From assembly GCF_017876515.1 (NCBI RefSeq), contig NZ_JAGIOC010000001.1:1178001-1242000 (forward strand): a stretch of 64,000 nt of DNA, in the 5' to 3' direction. A program made the position numbers and the translations under genes. The DNA comes from Brachybacterium fresconis. GTDB lineage: Bacteria; Actinomycetota; Actinomycetes; Actinomycetales; Dermabacteraceae. Shown one piece after another: positions 57,190 to 64,000 of this stretch. The notes below the pieces were generated by a model. That model searched no databases, had not been told where the DNA came from, and saw only the letters and a program-made list of their open reading frames with translations. Numbering within the stretch: position 1 is the stretch's first letter; each line of letters starts with the position of its first letter.

Positions 57190-58680
57190 TCATGCCGCGG
57201 CGGGATCCGGGGTCAGCGCGTGCTCGTAGGCGGCGACCAGCACGTCCGGGTCCCGGTGCGCGAGGGCGAAGTCCCGGGCCTCCCGGGCGGCCGCCGCATA
57301 GCGCTCGGGGGCGGCGAGGTCGAGCACCCGCTGCACGGCGGCGTCGACGTCGGCCACCACCCAGTCGCGCTCGTACAGCGTGGCCGGTCCCCCGTAATCC
57401 GCCGCATCCGGCCAGTCGCGGATGACGGCGGGGCATCCGGCGGCCAGGCCCTCCATGACGGACTCATGGGTGCCTTCATGGTGCGAGGAGGACAGGATGA
57501 TCCCGGATTCGGCGAGCAGGGTCGGGACATCCTCGCGGCGGCCGAGCTGCTCGACCGCATCGGGGTCGAGCGCGGCCAGGCGATCGCGCACCCGGCGATG
57601 GAAGGAGCTGTCCTGGGAGGCGGAGGCCGGCAGGCCGGGGCCGATCAGACGCAGGCGGTAGCTCGTATCGCGGGCGCGCAGCCGGGTGAGGACCTCGAGG
57701 GAGAACAGCACGTCCTTGACCTCGCGCCGCCAGCCCACCTGCACCAGCAGGTGCGGGTCATGATGCGAGCCGGGGTCCGGACCGAGTCCGCGGGCGAGCA
57801 GGTTGCCCACCCGCACGGCGTCGACGTCGGCGAATCCGGGGGCGACGATCCGAGCCAGGTTCCACACGGGCGGGGAGACGTACAGCATCCGGTCGATGCG
57901 GGCGTGGTCGTGCAGCAGGACGAACGGGGTGAAGGCCTCGAAGCGGTGCAGCCGGGCCATCAGCGCGCGCGGTGCCCGATCCAGGAGGGTGACCCAGGTC
58001 AGCACGTGGTGGCTCCACTCCACCAGGACCACGTCCGCCCACTCGTAGCCCGCGACGATCTCGGGCGGGGTCGGCATCCGCCGCCCGGTCGTGACGAGGT
58101 CGTAGCGTCCGCGCAGGATCCGGTCGCGGTCCGGGAAACCGGCCTCGGCGAGCTCGTCGACCTCGATCTCGCGGACCTCGAACCGTCCGGTCGCGCGCAG
58201 GGCCGTGATGATCGGACGGATGAAGGTCCAGTTCTCCTGGGCGATGACCAGCAGGCGGGTGGTGGCGTCGCCCTCGTCGCGGCGGCGGGGTGCGGGCCGC
58301 TCGGGCAGGCTGGGAGCGGGCACGGTGCCATGCAGCATGATCGTCCCCATCGCCGAGTCCTGCAGCGGTCGCAGGAACGCGGCCGGATCGGCGGCCAGCG
58401 GCGAGCTGCCGGCCTGGTGCAGCGCGGGGTCGTAGCTGATGCGCAGGGCTTTGTCGTACCAGCGCAGGCTCGCGGAGATCCTGCCGCGGGCCAGGCTGTG
58501 ATCGGCGAGGGCGAGCAGGGCGTCGACGTCCGCGTGCCAATCGGTGCGGTCCGGGTCGTCGGCCAGGCGGTGCTGCGCCGAGAAGTAGATTCCCATTCCC
58601 CCGACCGTGCCGGGCAGGCGGCGTGCGATCCGCGACCCGGTGCGGATCGCGCGATCGAGGAGTCGGGAGAGGTCAGCCAC
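57190..58680 (-). CDS. GT4-like glycosyltransferase with N-terminal extension
   Basis: The 496-residue protein ends in a GT-B domain: LLVQVGWRREVKDVLFSLEV, YRLRLIGPGLPASASQDSSF, LGRREDVPTLLAESGIILSS, SSSHHEGTHESVMEGLAAGC and VADVDAAVQRVLDLAAPE. The central block VVLVEWSHHVLTWVTLLDRA carries paired His residues. The first 130 residues look like short helical repeats (TDWHADVDALLALADHSLAR, GRISASLRWYDKALRISYDP), TPR-like, unlike most glycosyltransferases. The start is GTG 58680, in frame and 8 nt inside the Gfo/Idh gene, without a clear ribosome site; ATG 58596, 28 codons later, is an alternative. The donor is unknown. Confidence 0.8.
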   Translation of the reverse strand: MADLSRLLDRAIRTGSRIARRLPGTVGGMGIYFSAQHRLADDPDRTDWHADVDALLALADHSLARGRISASLRWYDKALRISYDPALHQAGSSPLAADPAAFLRPLQDSAMGTIMLHGTVPAPSLPERPAPRRRDEGDATTRLLVIAQENWTFIRPIITALRATGRFEVREIEVDELAEAGFPDRDRILRGRYDLVTTGRRMPTPPEIVAGYEWADVVLVEWSHHVLTWVTLLDRAPRALMARLHRFEAFTPFVLLHDHARIDRMLYVSPPVWNLARIVAPGFADVDAVRVGNLLARGLGPDPGSHHDPHLLVQVGWRREVKDVLFSLEVLTRLRARDTSYRLRLIGPGLPASASQDSSFHRRVRDRLAALDPDAVEQLGRREDVPTLLAESGIILSSSHHEGTHESVMEGLAAGCPAVIRDWPDAADYGGPATLYERDWVVADVDAAVQRVLDLAAPERYAAAAREARDFALAHRDPDVLVAAYEHALTPDPAAA

Positions 58681-59734
58681 CGAGGGCGGATCCGTCCAGA
58701 TGGACGACGCTGCGGTCCTGGGCGGATTCCAGAACGGCTTCGACGGTGCGGACCGTGTGCAGGCCTTCGCGCATGGTGACGATGTTCGACGTGTCGCCGC
58801 AGATCGCGTCACGGAACGCCTCGTGCTCGGTGGCCAGCGGCTCCCGGCGCTGGATCGAGTAGGTGATCGAGTCGCCCTCGCTGACCCCGCGGAAGGAGGC
58901 CATCGATTCCCAGAGGTTGGTGGTCGCCTCGGCGTTGGTGTGGAAGGTGAGGTCTGCGTTGACGGTGTCGGCGATCAGCGCGCCCTTCTCCCCCGTCACC
59001 ACGGTGACCCGCTCCTTGAACGGGGACAGCCAGTTCACCAGATGATTGGTGATCGTCCCGTCCTCCAGCCGACCGGTGATCGAGACCATGTCCTCGTCCC
59101 GGCGGCCGCTGCGACGGGTCGAGGTCGCGGCCACGTCGGCGAACGGCGACTGAGCCACCCAGGCGGTGAGGTCGAGGTCGTGGGTGGCGAGGTCCTTGAC
59201 CACGCCGACGTCCGCGATCCGCGCCGGGAACCCGCCCTGACGCCGGGTGACGATCTGGTAGATCTCCCCCAGCTGCCCATCGGCGATGCGCCGACGCATC
59301 TCCTGCAGCGCCGGGTTGTACCGCTCGATGTACCCGACCGCACCGACCAGCCCCGCATCCTCGAAGGCCGTCGCGATCTCCTCGGCCTCGCTGACGTCGA
59401 ACGCCAGCGGCTTCTCCACGATGCAGTGCACCCCCGCCTCCGCCAGGGTCATCGCCACGTCACGATGGAACTGCGTGGGCACCGCCACCACCGCGTAGTC
59501 GATCCCCGCCGCGATCAGCGCCTCCACATCCGGCAGCACGTCATGGTCCGGCGCCGCCCCATGGGGATCACCGAAAGCATCCGCCACCGCCACCAGGTCC
59601 ACGCCCTCCAGCGCCTGCAGATTGCGGGCATGATGGCGCCCCATCATGCCCAGACCGATCAGCCCGGCCCGCAGCGCCCTCTTCTCGTCCGTGGTCCCGC
59701 TCAGGGCCCTGCTCGTCGTGTCGCTCATGCTCAT
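58673..59734 (-). CDS. wbpB: Gfo/Idh/MocA oxidoreductase (WbpB/WlbA-like)
   Basis: The family oxidises sugar hydroxyls with NAD. The 353-residue protein shows the NAD loop AGLIGLGMMGRHHARNLQAL, the catalytic-region HCIVEKPLAFDVSEAEEIAT with EKP, YIERYNPALQEM, and the KDLATHDLDLTAWV His. In the Wbp/Wlb pathway WbpB/WlbA oxidises C3 of UDP-GlcNAcA, and the aminotransferase and acetyltransferase genes that follow that step lie right upstream on this strand, overlapping by 4 nt. This context strongly suggests that role. ATG 59734 overlaps the DegT stop; a second ATG two codons later is possible. Confidence 0.88.
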   Translation of the reverse strand: MSMSDTTSRALSGTTDEKRALRAGLIGLGMMGRHHARNLQALEGVDLVAVADAFGDPHGAAPDHDVLPDVEALIAAGIDYAVVAVPTQFHRDVAMTLAEAGVHCIVEKPLAFDVSEAEEIATAFEDAGLVGAVGYIERYNPALQEMRRRIADGQLGEIYQIVTRRQGGFPARIADVGVVKDLATHDLDLTAWVAQSPFADVAATSTRRSGRRDEDMVSITGRLEDGTITNHLVNWLSPFKERVTVVTGEKGALIADTVNADLTFHTNAEATTNLWESMASFRGVSEGDSITYSIQRREPLATEHEAFRDAICGDTSNIVTMREGLHTVRTVEAVLESAQDRSVVHLDGSALGG

Positions 59735-60840
59735 GCCCCTGCCTTCGCCACCGTGTTCACAGCCGCCACGACCCGCTCCCGATCCAGATCCGACAGCGAC
59801 GGATGCACCGGCAGCGACAGCACCTCGGCCGCCAGCATCTCCGTCACCGGCAGATCGACCTCGGTCCGGAACGTCGCCAGACGATGGACCGGCGTCGGGT
59901 AGTACACCCCGCAGCCCACCTGATGCTCCTCGCGCAGCGCGGTCGCGAACGCATCCCGCTCCGCCGCCGAGGCACCCTCGATCCGAACCGTGTACTGGTG
60001 ATACACATGCGTCGCCTGCTCACGCACCACCGGCGTCACCACGCCCTCCAGGTGCTGATCGAAGAACGCCGCATTCGCCTGCCGCGTCGCCGTCCATGCC
60101 GCCAGCTTGCCCAGCTGGACCCGACCGATCGCCGCATGGATGTCGGTCATGCGGTTGTTGAACCCCGCGACCTCGTTCGCGTACTGCGCCTCCATCCCCT
60201 GGTTGCGCAGCAGCCGCACCTGCCGCGCCAGCTCCCCCGAACCGCAGGCGACCATGCCCCCCTCCCCCGAGGTCATGTTCTTCGTCGGATACAGCGAGAA
60301 CATCCCACCCTGACCGAACGTGCCCACCTGCGCGCCCTGCCACCTCGCCCCATGGGCCTGCGCCGCGTCCTCGAACACCCACAGCCCATGCTCCGCAGCG
60401 ATCGCGCAGATCCGATCCATCGGCGCCGGGTGCCCGTACAGATGCACCGGCTGGATCCCCACCGTCCGCTCCGTGATCGCCGCCTCGATCGCGGCCGGAT
60501 CGATCGTGAACGTCTCCGGATCCACATCCACGAACACCGGCGTGCCCCCGCACACCGCTACCGTGTTCGCCGTCGCCGCGAACGTGAACGACGGCACGAT
60601 CACCTCATCGCCGACCCCCAGACCCAGGCCCAGCATCCCCAGATGCTGCCCCGAGGTCCCCGAGTTCACGGCCACGACCTCCCGACCCCCGGCCAGAGCA
60701 CTCGAGAACTCCTGCTCGAAAGCCGCGACCTCCGGCCCCTGCGCCACCATGCCCGAAGCCAGCACACGATCGACCGCGTCCCGCTCCTCCTGCCCGATGA
60801 TCGGCTTCGCCGGAGGAATCATCGTTCGTTCATTGTTCAT
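59731..60840 (-). CDS. wbpE: DegT/DnrJ-type PLP aminotransferase (WbpE-like)
   Basis: The 369-residue enzyme is a sugar aminotransferase of the DegT/DnrJ/EryC1/StrS family. The Lys that binds PLP is K177 in FSLYPTKNMTSGEGGM. Other blocks are VVAVNSGTSGQHLGMLGLGL, VIVPSFTFAATANTVAVCGG, VFEDAAQAHGARWQGAQVGT and FNNRMTDIHAAIGRVQLGKL. It would transaminate the 3-keto sugar made by the Gfo/Idh enzyme, as WbpE and WlbC do. ATG 60840 overlaps the acetyltransferase stop by 4 nt. A long open frame exists on the opposite strand but is only codon-bias noise. Specificity at C3 is inferred from neighbours. Confidence 0.92.
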   Translation of the reverse strand: MNNERTMIPPAKPIIGQEERDAVDRVLASGMVAQGPEVAAFEQEFSSALAGGREVVAVNSGTSGQHLGMLGLGLGVGDEVIVPSFTFAATANTVAVCGGTPVFVDVDPETFTIDPAAIEAAITERTVGIQPVHLYGHPAPMDRICAIAAEHGLWVFEDAAQAHGARWQGAQVGTFGQGGMFSLYPTKNMTSGEGGMVACGSGELARQVRLLRNQGMEAQYANEVAGFNNRMTDIHAAIGRVQLGKLAAWTATRQANAAFFDQHLEGVVTPVVREQATHVYHQYTVRIEGASAAERDAFATALREEHQVGCGVYYPTPVHRLATFRTEVDLPVTEMLAAEVLSLPVHPSLSDLDRERVVAAVNTVAKAGA

Positions 60841-61523
60841 GCGGACATTCCATCCTGTTCGTCGGAGTCGAGGAGCTCGGCCGGGCGGGGAGCACCGGCC
60901 TGCGGTGAGGAGGCGAGCAGCAGTCCGCCGGTGGAGTCGTCGGGGACGTACCACTCGCCGGTGGTGGGGCAGACCCAGGCGTCGGTGCCGTCGGCGGCGG
61001 GGGTGAGCTTCTGCCCGGAACGGCCCACCCAGGCCAGGCGCCGGGCGGGGACCCCGGCGACGAGGGCGTGCGGCGGCACGTCGTGGACCACGGTGGCGCC
61101 GGCGGCGACCATGGCCCAGGTCCCGATCGTCACCGGCGCCACGCAGACGGCGCGGGCACCGATGGATGCGCCGGTCTCGCAGGTCACGCCGACGGCGTCC
61201 CAGTCCGAGGCCGATTTCGGGGTGAGGTCGGGAGCGACGGCGCGGGGGAAGTGGTCGTTGGTGAAAACCGCCGCGGGTCCGACGAAGACGCCGTCGGCGA
61301 GCTCGGCCGGCTCGTAGACCAGGGCGTAGTTCTGGATCTTGCAGCCGGCGCCCATCACCACCCCGCTGCCGATGTAGGCGCCGCGGCCGATGACGCAGTT
61401 CGCGCCGAGGCGGGCCCCTTCCCGCACCTGGGCGAGATGCCAGATCGAGCTGCCGTCCCCGATGGTCGCGTCCGGCGAGATGTCAGCCCCGGGCGCGACC
61501 CGGTACGCGGGTGTGTCACTCAT
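60837..61523 (-). CDS. wbpD: Hexapeptide-repeat N-acetyltransferase (WbpD-like)
   Basis: The 228-residue protein is a left-handed beta-helix acetyltransferase. The hexapeptide repeats run from about 13 to 165 (APGADISPDATIGDGSSIWH, GAGCKIQNYALVYEPAELAD, TCETGASIGARAVCVAPVTI), with VFTNDHFPRA, a His/Asn loop seen in WbpD/WlbB. These enzymes acetylate the 3-amino group of UDP-GlcNAc3NA. The C-terminal 60 residues (VPDDSTGGLLLASSPQAG) are extra and unassigned; their segment AWVCPTTGEWYV has one Cys. ATG 61523 overlaps the acyltransferase stop by 8 nt, and the stop overlaps the DegT start by 4 nt. It is probably the third step of the same pathway. Confidence 0.88.
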   Translation of the reverse strand: MSDTPAYRVAPGADISPDATIGDGSSIWHLAQVREGARLGANCVIGRGAYIGSGVVMGAGCKIQNYALVYEPAELADGVFVGPAAVFTNDHFPRAVAPDLTPKSASDWDAVGVTCETGASIGARAVCVAPVTIGTWAMVAAGATVVHDVPPHALVAGVPARRLAWVGRSGQKLTPAADGTDAWVCPTTGEWYVPDDSTGGLLLASSPQAGAPRPAELLDSDEQDGMSA

Positions 61524-62763
61524 GGCTCCGACGATACCGTGACGGATCGGGAAGGTCGCACCGGCGTGCCGTCAGGTCGGACGTCTCGTCGCCGGTGGAC
61601 GGCCCGCCGGACGTCTCGTCGCCGGTGGACGGCCCGTCGGACGTCTCGTCGCCGGTGGACGGCCCGCCGGGCGTCTCGTCGCCGGTGGACGGCCCGCCGG
61701 GTGCCGCGAGCAGCCAGCTCGGGCCCCACCGTGTGATCGACCGGTCCAGGGCGAGGGAGCCGAGCACGGCGAGCGCCGTGACGGCGGGGATGACCAGCAG
61801 CTGGCGGGACAGCGCGGTCAGGTGGTCATCGACCCCGAGCAGGATCCATGCCACCACGCCGACGTTCAGCAGCACCGGGTGGACGAGGTAGATCACCAGG
61901 GTGCGGCTGCCGAGGTGGGAGCCGAGGCGCGCCGCTGCCCCCCAGCGGGCCAGCAGCGGGACCAGGGCGACGGCCGCGCCCAGACCGGTCAGCGACGCGG
62001 CGAGCTCGATCAGCCGCACCAACGGCAGCGGGGCGTCGCTGCGCAGGACGGCAGCGGCCAGCACGGCGAAGACGGCCAGCAGCCCCGCTCCCGCGAGCAG
62101 CCCCGGGACGGCGCGGACCCGGGCCCCGATCGCCAGCAGCGGTCCGTGCAGCGCGGCGCCGAGCAGGTACCACAGGGCGTTGTCGGTGAGCTGGAAGACC
62201 CCGTAGGTGAGGTCGCCGTCCACGCCGCCGGCGAGCATCCCGGCGTGCAGGACGGGGGCCAGGAGGTAGACAGCGAGGGCAAGGGCGACCGTCGCCGTCG
62301 GCCGGTCCCGGCCCAGCCGCGCGAGGGCGAAGAAGATCGGGAGCACGGCGATGAACCAGTACGGGGAGCCGATCACCAGCATGCCGGTGACCTCGCCGAA
62401 CAGGAAGCCGACGGGGTCGCTCGGGGCGTAGCGGGGCCAGCCGGTGACGGCGAACAGCAGGCACCACAGCAGATAGGGCCAGAGCAGATCGAGCACCCGG
62501 GGCCTCAGCACGGCCCGCCAGGGGCGGCGGACGGCGCGGGTCGCCAGGGCACCGGCGATCAGGAAGAACAGCGGCATCCGCAGCGGGATGAGGGCGACGT
62601 TCACCCGGCTCCACCATCGGGCCGCCGGCGAGTCGCTGCCGCCGAGCAGCTCGGGTCCGGCCGAGACCGCCACGTGGTAGAGCACCACCAGCAGGATCGA
62701 GATCGCCCGCGCCAGGTCCAGCCAGGCGATCCGAGTCGGCGGGGCGGCGGGCGAGCGATCCAT
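61516..62763 (-). CDS. Acyltransferase 3 family membrane protein
   Basis: The 415-residue protein is a second acyltransferase-3 type enzyme: WLDLARAISILLVVLYHVAV holds the early Arg and the His of the family, RMPLFFLIAGALATRAVRRP follows, and about ten membrane segments end near residue 345. The last 60 residues form a cytoplasmic tail with four GPSTGDET[PS][GD] units. Such enzymes O-acetylate wall polymers. ATG 62763 lies 9 bp after purE. Its stop overlaps the acetyltransferase start by 8 nt. The tail repeat can vary in copy number without loss of frame. Confidence 0.87.
   Translation of the reverse strand: MDRSPAAPPTRIAWLDLARAISILLVVLYHVAVSAGPELLGGSDSPAARWWSRVNVALIPLRMPLFFLIAGALATRAVRRPWRAVLRPRVLDLLWPYLLWCLLFAVTGWPRYAPSDPVGFLFGEVTGMLVIGSPYWFIAVLPIFFALARLGRDRPTATVALALAVYLLAPVLHAGMLAGGVDGDLTYGVFQLTDNALWYLLGAALHGPLLAIGARVRAVPGLLAGAGLLAVFAVLAAAVLRSDAPLPLVRLIELAASLTGLGAAVALVPLLARWGAAARLGSHLGSRTLVIYLVHPVLLNVGVVAWILLGVDDHLTALSRQLLVIPAVTALAVLGSLALDRSITRWGPSWLLAAPGGPSTGDETPGGPSTGDETSDGPSTGDETSGGPSTGDETSDLTARRCDLPDPSRYRRSHE
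61581..61700. repeat. Four 30-bp tandem repeats in the acyltransferase tail
   Basis: Four copies at 61581, 61611, 61641 and 61671, each beginning ACGTCTCGTCGCCGGTGGAC (GCGTC in the last), differ at only two positions (61637 and 61671). On the minus strand they encode GPSTGDETSD-type decapeptides. The low divergence indicates recent expansion. Confidence 0.9.
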
Positions 62764-62772
62764 GGAGCGGCC

Positions 62773-63291
62773 TCAGCGCTGGGCGCGCAGGGACTCTCCC
62801 TTGGCCACGGCGATCTCCCGCAGCTCGGCCTGGAAGGCGACCATGCGCTCGCGCAGTCGGGCCGCCTGCTCATCACCGCCGGCCGCGAGGATCCTCGCGG
62901 CCAGCAGCCCGGCGTTGCGGGCCCCGCCGATGGAGACCGTCGCCACCGGGACCCCGGCGGGCATCTGGACGATCGAGAGCAGGGAATCCATGCCGTCCAG
63001 GTGCTTCAGCGGCACCGGCACGCCGATCACGGGCAGAGGGGTGAGGGAGGCGAGCATGCCGGGCAGGTGCGCCGCACCCCCGGCGCCGGCGATGACGACG
63101 CGCAGGCCGCGCTCGGCGGCGGAGCGCCCCCAGGTGATCATGTCCTCGGGCATGCGGTGGGCCGAGACGACGTCGACCTCGGCGGCGATCTCGAACTCGG
63201 CGAGCGCCTCCTCGGCGGCCTTCATGACCGGGTAGTCGGAGTCGGAGCCCATGACGATGCCCACCGGGGGCCGGGACGCGCTCTCGATCAT
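62773..63291 (-). CDS. purE: N5-carboxyaminoimidazole ribonucleotide mutase (PurE)
   Basis: PurE moves the carboxyl group from N5-CAIR to form CAIR in de novo purine synthesis. The 172-residue protein carries [40 protein letters not shown] with the catalytic-site His, [20 protein letters not shown] and [20 protein letters not shown], the class I (bacterial) signature. It overlaps purK by 4 nt, the usual order. Its stop is followed after 9 bp by the acyltransferase gene, so purine and wall-polymer genes are apparently co-transcribed. Confidence 0.97.
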   Translation of the reverse strand: MIESASRPPVGIVMGSDSDYPVMKAAEEALAEFEIAAEVDVVSAHRMPEDMITWGRSAAERGLRVVIAGAGGAAHLPGMLASLTPLPVIGVPVPLKHLDGMDSLLSIVQMPAGVPVATVSIGGARNAGLLAARILAAGGDEQAARLRERMVAFQAELREIAVAKGESLRAQR

Positions 63292-64000
63292 CGGGTCTCC
63301 TTCGAGGGGCCTGCAGGGATGGGACGAAAGGTCGGGGCGGGGCCGGCGGCGGTCTCCGGGCTCCCGGAGTCCGGGCCGCCGGTGTCCGGGCCGACGGCGT
63401 CCGCGACGGAGGGGCCGTCGATGATCAACCGCTCGGCGCGATGGGCCCGATCGAGCAGGTCCGTCGCGTCCTCGCCCACCAGGGTCACGTGGCCGAGCTT
63501 GCGGCCGGGGCGGACCGACTTTCCGTACAGGTGGACCTTCAGCTCCGGGTCGGCGGCCTGGGCGGCATGGGCGCCGGGCGCGAGGTCCTCGGCGGCGCCG
63601 CCGAGCAGATTGACCATCACCGCGACCGGGCCCCGGGGCGCGGTCGAGCCCAGCGGGAGGTCGGCGACGGCGCGCAGGTGCTGTTCGAACTGCCCGGTCA
63701 CGGCCCCGTCCATGGACCAGTGGCCGGTGTTGTGAGGGCGCATCGCGAGCTCGTTGACGCTGACGGCGCCGTCGGCGGTCTCGAACAGCTCGACGGCGAG
63801 CATCCCGACCACGTCGAGGTCCTCGGCGATCGCGAGGGCGAGGGCCTGGATGCGCTGCTGGGCTGCGGCGTCGAGGTCGGGCGCGGGGGCGACGACCTCG
63901 TAGCAGACGCCGTCCTTCTGGACGGACTGCACGACGGGATAGGCGAGGGCCTCTCCCCCGGGCCGACGGGCGACCTGGGCGGAGAGCTCCCGGGTGAAGG
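63288..64000 (-). CDS. purK: N5-CAIR synthetase (PurK), N-terminus beyond window edge
   Basis: The visible 236 residues are the C-terminal two thirds of PurK, the ATP-grasp enzyme that makes N5-CAIR from AIR, ATP and bicarbonate. [40 protein letters not shown] with the metal-binding Glu, and [20 protein letters not shown] are the ATP-grasp and substrate blocks; LHLYGK-type [20 protein letters not shown] is the family end. The last 45 residues are an Ala/Gly/Pro-rich extension. The N-terminal domain lies beyond the right edge. The stop overlaps the purE start by 4 nt. No sign of damage is seen. Confidence 0.95.
   Translation of the reverse strand, partial: FTRELSAQVARRPGGEALAYPVVQSVQKDGVCYEVVAPAPDLDAAAQQRIQALALAIAEDLDVVGMLAVELFETADGAVSVNELAMRPHNTGHWSMDGAVTGQFEQHLRAVADLPLGSTAPRGPVAVMVNLLGGAAEDLAPGAHAAQAADPELKVHLYGKSVRPGRKLGHVTLVGEDATDLLDRAHRAERLIIDGPSVADAVGPDTGGPDSGSPETAAGPAPTFRPIPAGPSKETR

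Noticed and set aside
59803..61317. 504-codon antisense frame opposite the aminotransferase and acetyltransferase genes
   Set aside because: Arg/His-rich and without any family similarity; the minus-strand genes carry clear catalytic motifs.
61581..61700. CRISPR array
   Set aside because: The 30-bp units are directly adjacent with no spacers and encode part of a protein.

Overview
The window is high-GC actinobacterial DNA with very tight gene packing (4-nt stop/start overlaps nearly everywhere), many GTG starts and GGAGG-type ribosome sites. MtrA-MtrB-LpqB, a WhiB protein, DUF3499, TIGR03089, an Rv3235-family protein and a DUF5719 protein mark it as Actinomycetota. The set fits Micrococcales, perhaps a Brachybacterium-like member of Dermabacteraceae; the genus is a guess from gene content, not proven. 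No tRNA, rRNA, CRISPR array, transposase or phage gene was found.

Layout. (1) 1-2.9 kb: the start of a SAF-domain protein, a small helix-turn-helix protein, an unknown protein, a LysM membrane protein and an Rv3235-family protein. A pair of perfect actinobacterial DnaA boxes lies between the first two genes. (2) 2.9-13.5 kb, minus strand: mtrA, mtrB, lpqB, comF, hpf, an AlkX/YcaQ-type glycosylase and secA, in that transcription order. (3) 13.7-21.1 kb: a membrane-protein module of DUF4129, DUF4350, MoxR ATPase, DUF58, SpoIIM-like and RDD proteins. (4) 21.4-31.7 kb: phosphomannomutase fused to a Trm112-like zinc ribbon, DUF3499, a degenerate zincin, DUF5719, a giant GT2 membrane protein, WhiB, CofE and TIGR03089. 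As I recall the M. tuberculosis map, blocks 2 and 4 follow the Rv3235-Rv3268 order. (5) 31.7-62.8 kb: a 31-kb cell-envelope glycan region. (6) 62.8-64 kb: purE and the end of purK, which in M. tuberculosis lie only a few genes from TIGR03089. The glycan region therefore looks inserted into a conserved backbone.

How the glycan genes may work together. A minus-strand operon (38.7 to 31.7 kb) has two GT2 enzymes (one GlfT1-like), UDP-galactopyranose mutase, a GlfT2-like galactofuranosyltransferase and a Wzm/Wzt ABC exporter, much like the mycobacterial galactan machinery. An LCP ligase gene (38.9 kb) sits beside it. Five enzymes spread over 41.2-61.5 kb match, step by step, the Wbp/Wlb route from UDP-GlcNAc to UDP-ManNAc(3NAc)A: a 6-dehydrogenase, a Gfo/Idh 3-oxidase, a DegT aminotransferase, a hexapeptide N-acetyltransferase and a WbpI-type 2-epimerase. 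With them are five further glycosyltransferases, a polyprenyl-phosphate sugar synthase, a DUF2304 protein, two DUF6541 GT-C-like membrane proteins, two acyltransferases and a one-polypeptide (PglK-like) ABC exporter. I infer at least two wall polymers: a galactofuranose-containing one and one containing a diacetamido-uronic acid. The purK-purE genes appear to head the long minus-strand operon that carries part of this set.
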